From: Acidimicrobiaceae bacterium
GTDB lineage: Bacteria > Actinomycetota > Acidimicrobiia > Acidimicrobiales > Ilumatobacteraceae
DNA length: 64,000 nucleotides
Direction of reading: 5' to 3'
NCBI GenBank assembly: GCA_016722025.1
Contig: JADKGZ010000002.1
Location: forward strand, 124,001 to 188,000
Below the pieces are notes generated by a model. It ran no database searches. It was not told the DNA's origin and saw only the letters and a list, made by a program, of their open reading frames with translations. This document shows positions 39,364 to 49,330 of the stretch, piece after piece; position 1 is the stretch's first letter, and each line of letters begins with the position of its first letter. The translations under genes and the position numbers were made by a program.

Positions 39364-41943
39364 ATGCGCCGGCTGCGCGCCGTCGAACCACGTGCTCAAA
39401 TGGGCCACGTGCTGCGGGATCGACGTTCCTGGTTGGGGATGCTGCCATTCGCGCTCACCGTCATGCTCGCGGTCTTCTGCGCCGCCGGGGCTGCGTTGTA
39501 CGTGTCGTCGGCCGGCTCGGCGTCGATCGGCGAGCAGCTTGCCGAGAGCTGCCGCAGCACCACCGGGCTGACGCTGCCAGTGCTCCGCGACAGCAGCGAC
39601 GCCGAGGCCATCGTGGCCGGGCTGGGGGCCTCGCTGCCGTTCGTCGACGTTCCGCGCAGCGGTGCAACCGCCAGCACGGAGCTCATCGACGAGCAGGGCA
39701 CTCCCCGCCGCCTGCGACTGATGCAGTTGGATGGGTTGGGCGAACACGTGACCGCCCCGTTCGCGGCACTGGCGCTGGGAGAGGTGGCCCTGTCGGCGAC
39801 CAACGCCGAACTGCTGCACCTCGCCGTCGGCGATGAGATCACGCTCGCCGCCGGCGGCGCACTCGTCGTGGGCCGCGTCTACGACGACATCGCGCTGGCC
39901 CCGATTCCCGATGCGTGGTGCGGCCTCGAGTACCTGATCGCGCCGAACCCGGCGGGTGACCCGCCGCCGCCATCGGCGCTGGCCTCACGCGAGACGGTGC
40001 GCTTGGTCGCCGGCGACGATCCCAACCTGTACGAGTTCGTCGAGTACCGACTCACCACGGACTCGGTCACCCTCACCGATGTCGCGGCCACTCATGCCGC
40101 CTTCGAACGCGCCGTCGCCGGGTGGAACACGGCATTTGCCGACGCGCCGTACCGGATGACCTTGGAGACCGAGCTCGACACAGTGCTGTCGCGGGGCACC
40201 GCCGTGCGCGACACGGTGGCTCGGTCGTTGGCGCCGGTGAGGGTGGCCAGCCTGCTCAGCATCGCGTGCGTGTTGATCGCGGCGACGGTGCTGCTGGGCC
40301 GTGAGCGGCGACGCGAGCTGCGATTGCTGGCGATGCGCGGCGAGCACCCGGCGCGCATCGCGCTCGCGTTCACTCCCAGCCTGCTGGCTGCCGCGCTGCC
40401 GGCGGGTGTGCTCGGGTTCGCGTCGGCGTGGCTGACCGTCACCCATTTCGGCCCTTCAGCGCTCTTGGAGACGCACGCGATTCGCAGCGCAGTGCTCGCG
40501 GCCACGGCGTGCGTGTTGGCCGGTGTGATGCTCGCCGCGACCACCATCGGCGTCCTCGCCGATCGCAGCGTCGACCACCCGACGCGCCATGTCCATGCCC
40601 GTTTCCTGTTGCCGCTGGGGTGCCTCACGCTCTGTGCGCTCACGTTGTGGTCGTTCCGCCGGCTCGACACCGTCGGTGGAATTCGCACGTACGGGGTGCA
40701 AGCACGCGGGGGCGACATGCTGGCGCTCGGCTTCCCCCTGTCGCTGCTGCTGGCAATGACCGCTGCGACGGCGCTCGTGCTGCGAGCGGCCATCACGCAC
40801 GCCCGCCTGTCCGGTGGTCGGCTGCCGCGGGCGCTACGACTCGGTTGGCGGCGGGTGGTGCTGGAGGCCGGCCCCACCGTCGCCACAGTGGCCGCTGTCG
40901 CCTTGGCAGCGGGCTCGATGATCACGGCCACCGCGCTGGCCGACGGCGCGCGCGACCAACTGCACGACAAGGCTGCTGTCTACGTGGGCAGCGACCTGGC
41001 AGTCACCCTCTTCGACGAGCCCGTCCTCTCGCCCTCTCTCGCCTCGCGGGCGACGCTGGCCTGGACGACCACGGCCGACTGGGCCGACGGCCGAGTCGAG
41101 CTGTGGGGTGTCGACCGGGCCACGTTCGCCGCCGCCACCGCGTTGCGCGACGATGGCTCCGAGTTGCCGCTGGCCGACTTGATCGCCCTGCTCGAACCCA
41201 CCGTCGGAACGCCGGCACCGGCGATCGTCGTGGGTGGCGACCTCGCCGTCGGCGAGGAGGCGAACATTCAGGTGGCCGGCACCGACCAGCCGCTACGGAT
41301 CGCGGTGGTGGCGACGGCCCGCTTCTTCCCCGGCAAGACCTCCGGATCGGCGCAGGTCGTCGTCGACCGCTCGGTGGTGATCGCCGGTGCCCCCTACGCC
41401 ACGCGCAAGCTGCTGGTCCGCGAGCCACCGACAGGGTTGGTCGACTCACTGCGGGCAAGTGGAGTGCGTACGGGCGTCGTGCTCTCGTCAGCAACGACGT
41501 TCGATGCCTCCAACTTCAGCGGGCTGCGTTGGGCATACCGGCCGCTGGCCACCCTCGGCCTGCTGTTCGCGTCGATGGCGATGGCCGTTCAGCTGCTGGT
41601 CATCGCCGCCCGGCGCGAGACCCGCCGGGCCTCGCATCTGGTGATGCGCCGCACCGGGTTCACCCGCCGCGCGCTGTGGCGCGCAGCGCTGGTGGAGACG
41701 CTGCTTCCTCCGCTGCTGGGGGTCGCCGTGGGCATCGGTGCCGCCGTCGGCGCCGCCGCGCTCGCCGTCGTGCGGCTCGACCCGATGCCGCTGCTGGCGC
41801 CGCCGGCGCAGTTCTCGATGCCGTGGCCCACCGTGGTCGCCATCATCGTGGCCGTTCCCGTCTGGGCCGTCGTCGTTGCCGGGCTGATCGTGCGAACCAC
41901 ATTGCACAGCGACCCGATGCGCACCATGAGAGGAGAGCAATGA
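39364..41943 (+). CDS. FtsX-like ABC permease
   Basis: An 859-residue permease of the MacB/FtsX type. A first helix (about residues 25-50), a large external region (60-290), three or four central helices, a second external region (520-740) and three C-terminal helices can be seen. It probably moves lipids or peptides out of the membrane, as LolCE or actinobacterial FtsX-like exporters do. Two ATPase genes follow by ATGA and GTGA overlaps, so the three form one operon. ATG 39364 was chosen over earlier starts; substrate unknown. Confidence 0.85.
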   Translation: MRRLRAVEPRAQMGHVLRDRRSWLGMLPFALTVMLAVFCAAGAALYVSSAGSASIGEQLAESCRSTTGLTLPVLRDSSDAEAIVAGLGASLPFVDVPRSGATASTELIDEQGTPRRLRLMQLDGLGEHVTAPFAALALGEVALSATNAELLHLAVGDEITLAAGGALVVGRVYDDIALAPIPDAWCGLEYLIAPNPAGDPPPPSALASRETVRLVAGDDPNLYEFVEYRLTTDSVTLTDVAATHAAFERAVAGWNTAFADAPYRMTLETELDTVLSRGTAVRDTVARSLAPVRVASLLSIACVLIAATVLLGRERRRELRLLAMRGEHPARIALAFTPSLLAAALPAGVLGFASAWLTVTHFGPSALLETHAIRSAVLAATACVLAGVMLAATTIGVLADRSVDHPTRHVHARFLLPLGCLTLCALTLWSFRRLDTVGGIRTYGVQARGGDMLALGFPLSLLLAMTAATALVLRAAITHARLSGGRLPRALRLGWRRVVLEAGPTVATVAAVALAAGSMITATALADGARDQLHDKAAVYVGSDLAVTLFDEPVLSPSLASRATLAWTTTADWADGRVELWGVDRATFAAATALRDDGSELPLADLIALLEPTVGTPAPAIVVGGDLAVGEEANIQVAGTDQPLRIAVVATARFFPGKTSGSAQVVVDRSVVIAGAPYATRKLLVREPPTGLVDSLRASGVRTGVVLSSATTFDASNFSGLRWAYRPLATLGLLFASMAMAVQLLVIAARRETRRASHLVMRRTGFTRRALWRAALVETLLPPLLGVAVGIGAAVGAAALAVVRLDPMPLLAPPAQFSMPWPTVVAIIVAVPVWAVVVAGLIVRTTLHSDPMRTMRGEQ

Positions 41944-42635
41944 CGCTCCAGCCCGTTGCTCGCTGCGTGGCCGTCAGCCGCGTGTTCGAGGTACCGCAGC
42001 ATCGAGGCGCGGCGGCGACCGTGCTTGCCCTCGACGCCGTGAACATCGATATCGCCCCCGGCGGTCTGCTCGCACTCTCCGGCGCCAGCGGCTCCGGGAA
42101 GTCCACGCTGCTCTCGCTGCTCGCCGCGCTCGACCGGCCGACCAGCGGCAGCGTGCACGTCGCCGGTCGCGACATCGGTTCGCTGGGCCGCGCCGCCCGC
42201 CGCCGGCTGCGCCGTTCGACGGCGGTGCTGGTGTTGCCGCAACCCGCCGACAACCTGCTGCTGGCGCTGAGCGGCCGCGGCAACCTGCTCTCCGTGGCTC
42301 GCGTGCGCGGCATCGGCGACCGAGCCGAAGCAGTGATCGAGTCACTCGTCGAGCAGATGGAGCTGGCGGCGTTCGTGGACCAGCCGTGCGCGGTCATGAG
42401 CGGGGGCGAGCAACAGCGGCTGGCCGTGGCGTGCGCACTGGTCGGCGCGCCGCCTCTGCTGCTTGCCGACGAGCCCACCGGCGCGCTCGATCAGGCCAGC
42501 GCTGCGACCCTCATCACATCCCTGCGCGCGGCAGTGCAGGGGGGCGCCACGATCATCGCCGCCACACACGATCCGAACGTGATCGCAGCGGCCGACAGCG
42601 TGGTTCGCCTCGACCACGGCCGGCGGGTGTCGTGA
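41940..42635 (+). CDS. ABC ATPase of the FtsX-like exporter, canonical subunit
   Basis: A 231-residue MacB/LolD-like ATPase. Walker A GASGSGKST, Q-loop LVLPQPADNLL, signature MSGGEQQRLAVA, Walker B LLLADEPTGALD and H-loop ATHDPN are all canonical. ATG 41940 overlaps the permease stop in ATGA. It pairs with the following, less canonical ATPase. Confidence 0.92.
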   Translation: MTLQPVARCVAVSRVFEVPQHRGAAATVLALDAVNIDIAPGGLLALSGASGSGKSTLLSLLAALDRPTSGSVHVAGRDIGSLGRAARRRLRRSTAVLVLPQPADNLLLALSGRGNLLSVARVRGIGDRAEAVIESLVEQMELAAFVDQPCAVMSGGEQQRLAVACALVGAPPLLLADEPTGALDQASAATLITSLRAAVQGGATIIAATHDPNVIAAADSVVRLDHGRRVS

Positions 42636-43234
42636 ACGCGATCGAGGTGCGCGAGTTGAGCAAGATGTGGACACCCTCCGCCGGCCTGCAGCCGACGTCG
42701 CTCACCTGCGCCGCCGGCGAGATGCTCGTCGTGCGTGGCCGTTCCGGCAGCGGCAAGTCCACGCTGCTGGCGCTGCTCGCCGGCCTGTGCGCTCCCGACA
42801 GCGGGTCGGCCACCGTCGACGGCTTGCCGCCCGGCGGCGACATGCCGTGGGCACGAGTGGCCTTCGTGCCGCAGGTGCTCGCCCTGGCCGTGGAGCTCTC
42901 CGTGCGCGAGAACATCGTCGACGCCACGACCACCCTCGACCCGGCGGCCGTGCGGGCCTCGCTGGAGCGGCTCGATCTCGTCGAGTTCGCGAACCGCTGC
43001 GTCGACGAGATCTCGATGGGTCAGCAGCAGCGCACGGCGCTGGCACGAGCTGCCATCGTCCAGCCGCGGGTACTGCTCGTCGACGAGCCGACCAGCTTCC
43101 AGGACGGTGGTCACGCGGGCACGGTGATCGAAGAGCTGCGCCGGCTGGCCGCGGGCGGTACGGCGCTGCTGGTCGCGACGCACGACGAAGCCGTCAGCGC
43201 GGCCGCCGACCGGGTGGTGGAGCTCAGCCGCTGA
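42632..43234 (+). CDS. ABC ATPase of the FtsX-like exporter, degenerate-signature subunit
   Basis: A 200-residue ATPase, short for the family. Walker A (GRSGSGKST) and Q-loop (VAFVPQVLAL) are normal, but the signature reads SMGQQQRTALA instead of LSGGQ, and the D-loop region after Walker B is VDEPTSFQDGGH. It starts with GTG 42632 by a four-base overlap with the first ATPase. An exporter with one intact and one altered site is the likely arrangement. Its 3' end overlaps the convergent fucosidase gene by 11 bases. Confidence 0.88.
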   Translation: MNAIEVRELSKMWTPSAGLQPTSLTCAAGEMLVVRGRSGSGKSTLLALLAGLCAPDSGSATVDGLPPGGDMPWARVAFVPQVLALAVELSVRENIVDATTTLDPAAVRASLERLDLVEFANRCVDEISMGQQQRTALARAAIVQPRVLLVDEPTSFQDGGHAGTVIEELRRLAAGGTALLVATHDEAVSAAADRVVELSR

Positions 43235-44552
43235 TCGAGAACGCCGTTGCCGGGGCTGCCGGAAGGTGATCGGGGATCTCGATCCGCAGTTCGCCGCCGC
43301 TCCACGTGTGCGGAAGCACCCGCGAGTTGCCGAGCATGCGCACCTCGGCACCTTCACCGGGCTGCTCGCACGCGAAGCGCACCTCGTCGTGCGGGGCGCC
43401 CTGCACGACGGCGTACTGCACCCCGGCGCGATTCGTGAAGCACACCGCGCGCCCATCGGTGGTGGTGCCCACGCCGCCGGCGCGAGTGCCGTAGATCGCG
43501 TCGCCGTTGACGCGCAGCCACCAGCCCAGAGCGGTGAGGCGCACGATCTGCGCCAGCGGGAGCTGGCCGTCGGCCGAGGGCCCGACGTTGAGCAGCAGGT
43601 TGCCGCCACGGGCGACGATGTCGACCAGCATCCAGATCACCTCGTCGACGGTGGGGTACGTGGCCTCGCTCTCCATCCGGTTGTAGCCGAACGAGCGACC
43701 GATGCCGCGGCAGACCTCCCACTTGCGCGAGTCGCTCGCCTTCGTCGAGTACTCGGGGGTGTTGAAGTCGGCGTGCAAGGTTCCCTGCATGACGCTGATG
43801 AGGTTGAACCGGTCGTTGACCACTCCATCGGGCACGGCGTCGTAGTAGTGACCGATGATGTCGTTGGGGTCGAGGTTGGTGGGCCAACCGATGTCGTTCC
43901 ACAACACGCTGGGACTGAAACGTGCGATCAGTTCGCGCACGTGCGCTGTTGCGTATTCCGAGTACGCCTCGTCGGAAGGGATGTTGCCGAACAGGCTGGC
44001 GAGGTCGCGGATGGGCGGCGGCTGGAACGTCCAGTCGAGGCCGCCCGAGTAGTACAGCCCGAAGCGCATGCCGGCTGTGCGCACCGCGGCGGCCAGCTCG
44101 GCGATGTGGTCACGCTCGGCCATCCACTGGTTGCGGTGCGGGTTGGGCACCTCGCTGTGCCACATCAGGAAGCCATCGTGGTGCTTGGTGACCGGCACCA
44201 CGTACTGCGCCCCGGTCTGCTGGAACAGCGGCGCCCATGACGCGGTGTCGACCCCGGCCGAACGCGAGCGAAACTCGTCCACGAAGCTCTCGTAGGTACG
44301 GTCGCCATACGTGGCGGTGTGGTGCGCGGCAGTCGGGCTGCCTTCCAACGACCACGAGTTGAGGTACCACTCCGTGTACGGGCTCCACTTGAACACCTCG
44401 GCCCAGTTGCCGGCGGCGAACAGGTCGCCCATGTCGCGATCGACCGGCGCGTAGCACGGCACTGCGTACGGCCCCCAGTGGATGAAGATGCCGAGCTTGG
44501 CATCGTCGTACCACTGTGGCAACGGGCGGTCTGCGAACTGCTGCGTGCTCAT
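43224..44552 (-). CDS. GH29 alpha-L-fucosidase
   Basis: A 442-residue family 29 glycoside hydrolase removing terminal L-fucose. The N-terminal barrel begins QWYDDAKLGIFIHWGPY, the substrate histidines lie in VTKHHDGFLMWHS, and the nucleophile is the Asp of SVLWNDIGWP. The C-terminal beta domain is short. No signal peptide, so it acts inside the cell or on imported oligosaccharides. It is lone on its strand, far from the GH2 gene, but both would serve polysaccharide use. Confidence 0.92.
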   Translation of the reverse strand: MSTQQFADRPLPQWYDDAKLGIFIHWGPYAVPCYAPVDRDMGDLFAAGNWAEVFKWSPYTEWYLNSWSLEGSPTAAHHTATYGDRTYESFVDEFRSRSAGVDTASWAPLFQQTGAQYVVPVTKHHDGFLMWHSEVPNPHRNQWMAERDHIAELAAAVRTAGMRFGLYYSGGLDWTFQPPPIRDLASLFGNIPSDEAYSEYATAHVRELIARFSPSVLWNDIGWPTNLDPNDIIGHYYDAVPDGVVNDRFNLISVMQGTLHADFNTPEYSTKASDSRKWEVCRGIGRSFGYNRMESEATYPTVDEVIWMLVDIVARGGNLLLNVGPSADGQLPLAQIVRLTALGWWLRVNGDAIYGTRAGGVGTTTDGRAVCFTNRAGVQYAVVQGAPHDEVRFACEQPGEGAEVRMLGNSRVLPHTWSGGELRIEIPDHLPAAPATAFSISG

Positions 44553-44561
44553 CCCCGCAGA

Positions 44562-45488
44562 CTACGAATGCAGGAGTGGCGGGTCGTGACTGGGCTGCGT
44601 CCGCGCGGCAGTCGCCACCCGCCCGAGCTTGGCCGGGTTCAACACCAGGCGGATCGCGGCGATCCGACCAGCACGCACTTCGAAGGCCATCACCAGCAGG
44701 GTCGTGCTGCCCCGCGAGAACACCAACCCTGGCTCGCCGTTCACCTCGTGGGTGTCGACGCGCGCGTCGGCGGGCATCCGTGCGGTGAGGTTGCGAAGGA
44801 GGCGGCTGACGCGGTGGAACCCGATCACCGGCCTGCGCGCGGCGTGCAGATCGCGGCCACCATCGCTGACCAGCACCACATCGTCGCCGAGCACCCGGCG
44901 GAGGTCGTCGACCTGGCCGAACGCACACGCCGCCATGAAGGCGTGCACCAGGTCGTCGCGCCGAGCGGCGGCCGGCTGGAACCGCTGACGCTCCTCCCGA
45001 ACGGCGCGGCGCGCCCGCGACGCGATCTGCCGGCACGCTTCCTCACTGCGCTCGACCACCGGCGCGATGGTCGAGTACGGCTCGGCGAACACGTCGGCCA
45101 AGAGGAACACCGCGCGCTCGACGGGGCCCAACCGCTCGAGTACCGCAAGGAAGCCGATGGTGAGCGACTCGGCCAGCTCGGCAGCGAGCGCTGGGTCGCC
45201 ATCGGTGAGGATCGGTTCCGGGAGCCACGGACCCACGTACTCCTCGCGCTGGCGCTGCGACGACTTCAGCCTGTCGAGCGCGAGCCGCGACGCGACGGTG
45301 GTGAGCCATGCGGCCGGCCGCGCCACCCCGGCCTGCCCATCGGAACCCAGGCGGTGCCACCGCAGCCATGCGTCCTGCACCACGTCTTCCGCATCGGCCA
45401 TCGACCCGAGCATTCGATATGCCAGGGCTTGCAGGCGCGCTCGTTCCGCTTCGAACGGGTCGGCAACAGCGGGAGGCGGGATGCTCAT
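44562..45488 (-). CDS. ECF41-type sigma factor with SnoaL-like C terminus
   Basis: A 308-residue sigma factor of the SigJ/ECF41 type. Region 2 (ARLQALAYRMLGSMADAEDVVQDAWLRW), region 4 (LLADVFAEPYSTIAPVVERSEEACRQIASRARR) and a SnoaL-like C-terminal domain (about residues 180-305) that regulates activity in this group. ATG 45488 overlaps the stop of the upstream flavin oxidase gene, so the two are translationally coupled. ECF41 genes usually lie next to an oxidoreductase, as here. Confidence 0.92.
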   Translation of the reverse strand: MSIPPPAVADPFEAERARLQALAYRMLGSMADAEDVVQDAWLRWHRLGSDGQAGVARPAAWLTTVASRLALDRLKSSQRQREEYVGPWLPEPILTDGDPALAAELAESLTIGFLAVLERLGPVERAVFLLADVFAEPYSTIAPVVERSEEACRQIASRARRAVREERQRFQPAAARRDDLVHAFMAACAFGQVDDLRRVLGDDVVLVSDGGRDLHAARRPVIGFHRVSRLLRNLTARMPADARVDTHEVNGEPGLVFSRGSTTLLVMAFEVRAGRIAAIRLVLNPAKLGRVATAARTQPSHDPPLLHS

Positions 45489-46772
45489 CGGCCCACCAGT
45501 GTGACAGCCGCGGCGACAGCAGCTTCCGCGCTGGCGAGGGAAGCGTCGGCCAGGTGCCCGGCCGGCCCGACCCAGTCGCCGGCGAGGAAGACGCCCGGCA
45601 CTCCGGAGTCCGTCACTGTCGGCCGCCCGCGCATGCCACCACTCTCGGCCAGGGTCAACGCGCCGGCCACCGTCATGCGATGAAGGTAGCGATCTTCGAT
45701 GATGTGGTCGGCGGTGAGCCCCGCCCGAGCAGCCAATGCCTCCAACTCGTGTCGCTGCTCGCCGGGCTCGGTCCGTTCACCCGGAGCGAGGTAGCGGGCA
45801 ACGTGAACCACCGCGCGGCCGGCGGGCGCAAGGCGAGCGGGTGGACAGTGGTTGGACAGGTACAGCGGCCGATCGATGCCCAGCAGCAGGCCGGGCTGCG
45901 ACGGCCGGCTGGCGCCGAGGTCGAGACACGCTGCCTCCACCGGCGGGCCGGCATCGAAGGGTCGCCGGCCGAGCAGCTGTGCGGCCGCACCGGGAGTGCC
46001 GGCGGCGATCACCGCGGCCGTGCCCACCACGGTCGCACCCTCCTGGGTCTCCACCACCACGTGCCCTTCCTCGGCGCTCACCCGTGTCGCCGTGAGCCGA
46101 TGCACCCGACAGCCGGCGAGCAACGAGTCGACGATCGACTGCCAACCACCGTGCACGTAGCGAACGCCCGAACCCAATGCCAGTTGCACCTGGCTGACCA
46201 CCAGATCGGCGGCGGCGATGTCGGGTGCATTGGTGTACGAGGCGACTCGGGACACGGCCTCCACCAGCGATCGCGCGTCGGCGGGCAGCCGTTGCCGGTC
46301 GAGCCAGGCCGCGAACGTCATGTCGCCCAGGTCACCGGTCTGCACCTTGGCCAGGCCCCCCAGCAGTCGACCGGCCGCCAACCTGCCGCGCCAACCCAAC
46401 AAGGAAGTTCGCAGCAGCGACCCGGCGCCTGATGGCAGCGCGCCCATCCGATCACCGATCAGGCCATGGCCGTCGACACTGGGTGGGCCGCCCTGCGGAC
46501 GGACACCCACACCCGCCAGCACGCGCGGCGTGACCACCGAGGTACAACGCATGCGGACCTCTGTTGAACAGGAAGCCGGCGCGTTCATCGGTGCGCCCAC
46601 GGCCACCCGGCGGCTGCGGGTCGAGCAGCGTCACCGACAGCCCCGACCGCTGCAGGAGGCGAGCGGCCACGAGACCGGCCAGGCCGGCGCCGACCACCGC
46701 GACGTCGCTACGGGCGAGCACCGAGCCGTGTTCGTACTCGTTGCCGGGGGCGTTGTCGTCGTCTTGGCTCAT
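45485..46772 (-). CDS. FAD-dependent amine-oxidase-like oxidoreductase (frameshifted)
   Basis: A flavoprotein of about 428 residues. The N-terminal FAD motif VAVVGAGLAGLVAARLLQRSG is near residue 25, followed by GGRGRTDERAGFLFNRGPH. The C-terminal FAD-binding stretch GVPGVFLAGDWVGPAGHLADAS is complete. The frame breaks at about 46520-46530 between LYLGG and VLAGVGVRPQGG; one extra base or two missing bases would explain it. Similar to phytoene-desaturase/protoporphyrinogen-oxidase-like proteins; substrate unknown. Its end overlaps the ECF41 sigma start. Confidence 0.85.
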
Positions 46773-46816
46773 GCTCGTTCGACGAGCGAGCGCGTCAGAA
46801 CGTGACAGTCGCGGCG

Positions 46817-47326
46817 CTACCTGCCTTCCTCCTCCCAGGAGATCTTCGCTCCCTGGTGCCCGGCCTTGGAGATCGTGTACGTGGCGGCTGACGCACTGAG
46901 CACCAACACCACCGCGATGCCGATGGCTCCGGCCTTGGAGCCGACGAAGGCCCACACTCCGGTGGGCTCGGCACCACCTGCAGCGCGCTTGCCGGCCAGG
47001 TAACGCAGCACCACGACGGCGAGCACCACCAGGAAGAAGATGATGGCAACCGTGCGGGCGGTCTCGCCCAGCTCGAAGTGGTCTTCGCGGGCTGCTGTCT
47101 CGGCCTGGTTCTGCAGGCCCTCCAAGCCCTCACCGCTTCCTGCCGCCAGGATGGCGCCGAGGGCACCGACGCCCGACAGCGCGACGAGGCCCCAACCGAA
47201 GCGATCGAGCCACGCCGGTTTGAACGCGAACACGATGGCGATGATCGCAGCGAGCGGCACCAGCACAACAGGGATGTGCACGAGCAGAGGATGGGCCGGC
47301 AGGCCGAACAGCTTTTCGAGTTCCAT
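46817..47326 (-). CDS. DUF2231 membrane protein
   Basis: A 169-residue protein of the DUF2231 family. The opening LFGLPAHPLLVHIPVVLVPLA is the diagnostic segment with conserved histidines; four hydrophobic helices follow (about 10-32, 45-62, 88-108, 128-148). The family is found near copper or redox genes but has no proven role. ATG 47326 was chosen because it begins the family homology. Confidence 0.85.
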   Translation of the reverse strand: MELEKLFGLPAHPLLVHIPVVLVPLAAIIAIVFAFKPAWLDRFGWGLVALSGVGALGAILAAGSGEGLEGLQNQAETAAREDHFELGETARTVAIIFFLVVLAVVVLRYLAGKRAAGGAEPTGVWAFVGSKAGAIGIAVVLVLSASAATYTISKAGHQGAKISWEEEGR

Positions 47327-47474
47327 GCCGATCACCGTACGCCCGAGCCCCTCGGGGAAGGGTGAGAACGAGGCAAGAGTTCGTCCAAGTTTTGGAACAA
47401 AAGACCAGCTCAGGCTTCGGAAACAGCCTTGGGCGGCGCGCCCGGACCTGCACCACAGGTCAGCGACGGAACGG

Positions 47475-47873
47475 TCAGCGCTCGAGTGCCGAGTTGGCCG
47501 GATTGGCGGGGTCGAAGTAGACGACGACGCACGAACCGCTGGGGTAGCGGGCAACGGTGTTCGAGGCACTGCTCTCGGTGCCGGCGGTGCGCACTCGACC
47601 GAACTCGTCGCCGGCGCGCACCCGGTGCCCCTGGAAGACCTGCCCGTCGACCTGATACGCGTAGAGCACCAGTGGTGCCTCCTGCCGGGAGTTGCCGTGG
47701 TGACTCACCTGCACGGTGGCGCTGAGCACGGTGCCCATCGTCTGTGGCCACGCGACTGCCAACGAGCGAGCCGACGAACCCTTGCGATGCCGCGACACGA
47801 CATAGATGCCCACACACGCGAGCACCAGCAGTGGTGCCACTGTCGGGATGATGCTCGTCTCGAATCCACCCAT
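47475..47873 (-). CDS. DUF3592 membrane-anchored protein
   Basis: A 132-residue protein with one N-terminal transmembrane helix (residues 8-26) and a small extracytoplasmic beta domain. The RVRAGDEFG and the ending VARYPSGSCVVVYFDPANPANSALE match DUF3592. Upstream of DUF2231 on the same strand with 148 bases between them, in which I see no clear promoter. Function unknown. Confidence 0.85.
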   Translation of the reverse strand: MGGFETSIIPTVAPLLVLACVGIYVVSRHRKGSSARSLAVAWPQTMGTVLSATVQVSHHGNSRQEAPLVLYAYQVDGQVFQGHRVRAGDEFGRVRTAGTESSASNTVARYPSGSCVVVYFDPANPANSALER

Positions 47874-47958
47874 GAACCCGTCCGTCTCCTTCCGGAAACC
47901 CCCGCGGGAACGTTAGTGCGTTCGTCAGACCCCGATTTTCACGCAGCCGGCGGCAGCC

Positions 47959-49330
47959 TCAGCCGAGCAGATCGCGCACCACATCGAGCCACAGGTTGGT
48001 GGTGAGACGCAGGCTCTCCACATCGATGCGCTCGTCGTGCCCGTGGAACCGACGACCGAAGTCGGCAGGGTCGAGGTCGGGGCTGAACAGGCCTGCCCCG
48101 TACGCAACCGCGCCCATCTGGCGGTATATCCGCGAGTCGGTGAAGCCGACGACCAGCTGTGGGGTCGGCCGCGATGTGGGGAACGGTTTGGCGATGCTGC
48201 GCGCCAGCGAATCCCACAGCGGCGTCTCGCTGCGGCTGATGGAGGCCGGGTCGTTCATCACGATCTCCACCTCCACGCGGTCGTACAGGTCGCCCAGGGC
48301 GGCACGCAGATGCGCGTCGACGTCGCCCTCGCTCTCGCCGGGCAGCGTGCGCACGTCAACCCCGATGTCGACGCAATCGGGGATCACGTTGGTCTTCATC
48401 CGCGTCGGGCCGTCGGGGCCATCGCCGCCCGGCCCGATGGTGTTGCACGAGAACGTGGTGTGCGTGCATGCATGCAGGTGCGCACCCGGGCCGGGCACCG
48501 GCAACGCATCGAGGAAGGCATCGATGCGCCCGGGGTCGAGCAGCGCGCGCTGCACGTCGTCGGCGACACCGAGCGTCTCGACACGAGTGCGCCACAGTTC
48601 GTGGAAGCGCGGCGACGGCCGGTACTCGCCGATGCGTTGCACCACGGCCGCCGCGGTCATCAGCGTTGTCGGCCTTGAACGGGGTACTGCCATGGCCCGG
48701 CGTACCGCGCACGCGCAGCCGGCGCCAGGCAACACCCTTCTCCCCCACGTTGATGCCGACGTACGGGGCTTCCTTCGGCCCGCTGTGCAGGCCGCCGTTC
48801 TCGGTGAGCACGTAGTCGGCGCGAATCGCGTCGGCTTCGTGGTCGGCCATCCAGCGCATGCCATGCGCGCTGCCCGACTCCTCGTCGGCGACGGCGAAGT
48901 AGATCAGGTCACCCTTGGGTCGAAAGCCGGTGGTGGCGAGATGACGAAACGCGACGGCCATCGACGATGTGAGGTTGAGCATGTCGACGGCGCCACGGCC
49001 CCACACCTCGGGGCCGGACGGGCCGTCGACCAGCTCGCCACCGAACGGGTCGCGCGTCCAGCCGGCAGCATTGACGGGTACGACGTCGGTGTGCCCCATC
49101 AGGCACAGACTGGGAGCGGTGGGGTCGGTGCCTTCGATGCGCGCGACCAACGACTGCCGTTGCGGGGTGGGCCCGAACTCTTGCAGCTCCAGTCCGGTGC
49201 CGCCGAGGAACTGGCGCAACACGTCGGCGTTGCGGGTCTCGTTGCCCGACGCGTCGGTGCCGTCGTTGACGCACCGGTTGCGAATGAGGGTTTGCAGCAG
49301 CTCGACGGTCTGCCCGGTGAGGTCGTTCAC
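47959..49330 (-). CDS. M20 family peptidase (frameshifted)
   Basis: A metallopeptidase of the M20/ArgE-DapE family, about 457 residues. Metal ligands are in CLMGHTDVVPV (His), WGRGAVDMLNLT (Asp) and AVADEESGSAHGM (the Glu-Glu pair). The dimerisation domain and the final HGHDERIDVESL histidine are present. The frame breaks at about 48665-48680 after PFKADNA; the rest (LMTAAAVVQRI onward) lies in the next frame, consistent with two missing or one extra base. GTG 49330 overlaps the stop of the upstream acyl-CoA synthetase as GTGA. Confidence 0.88.
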
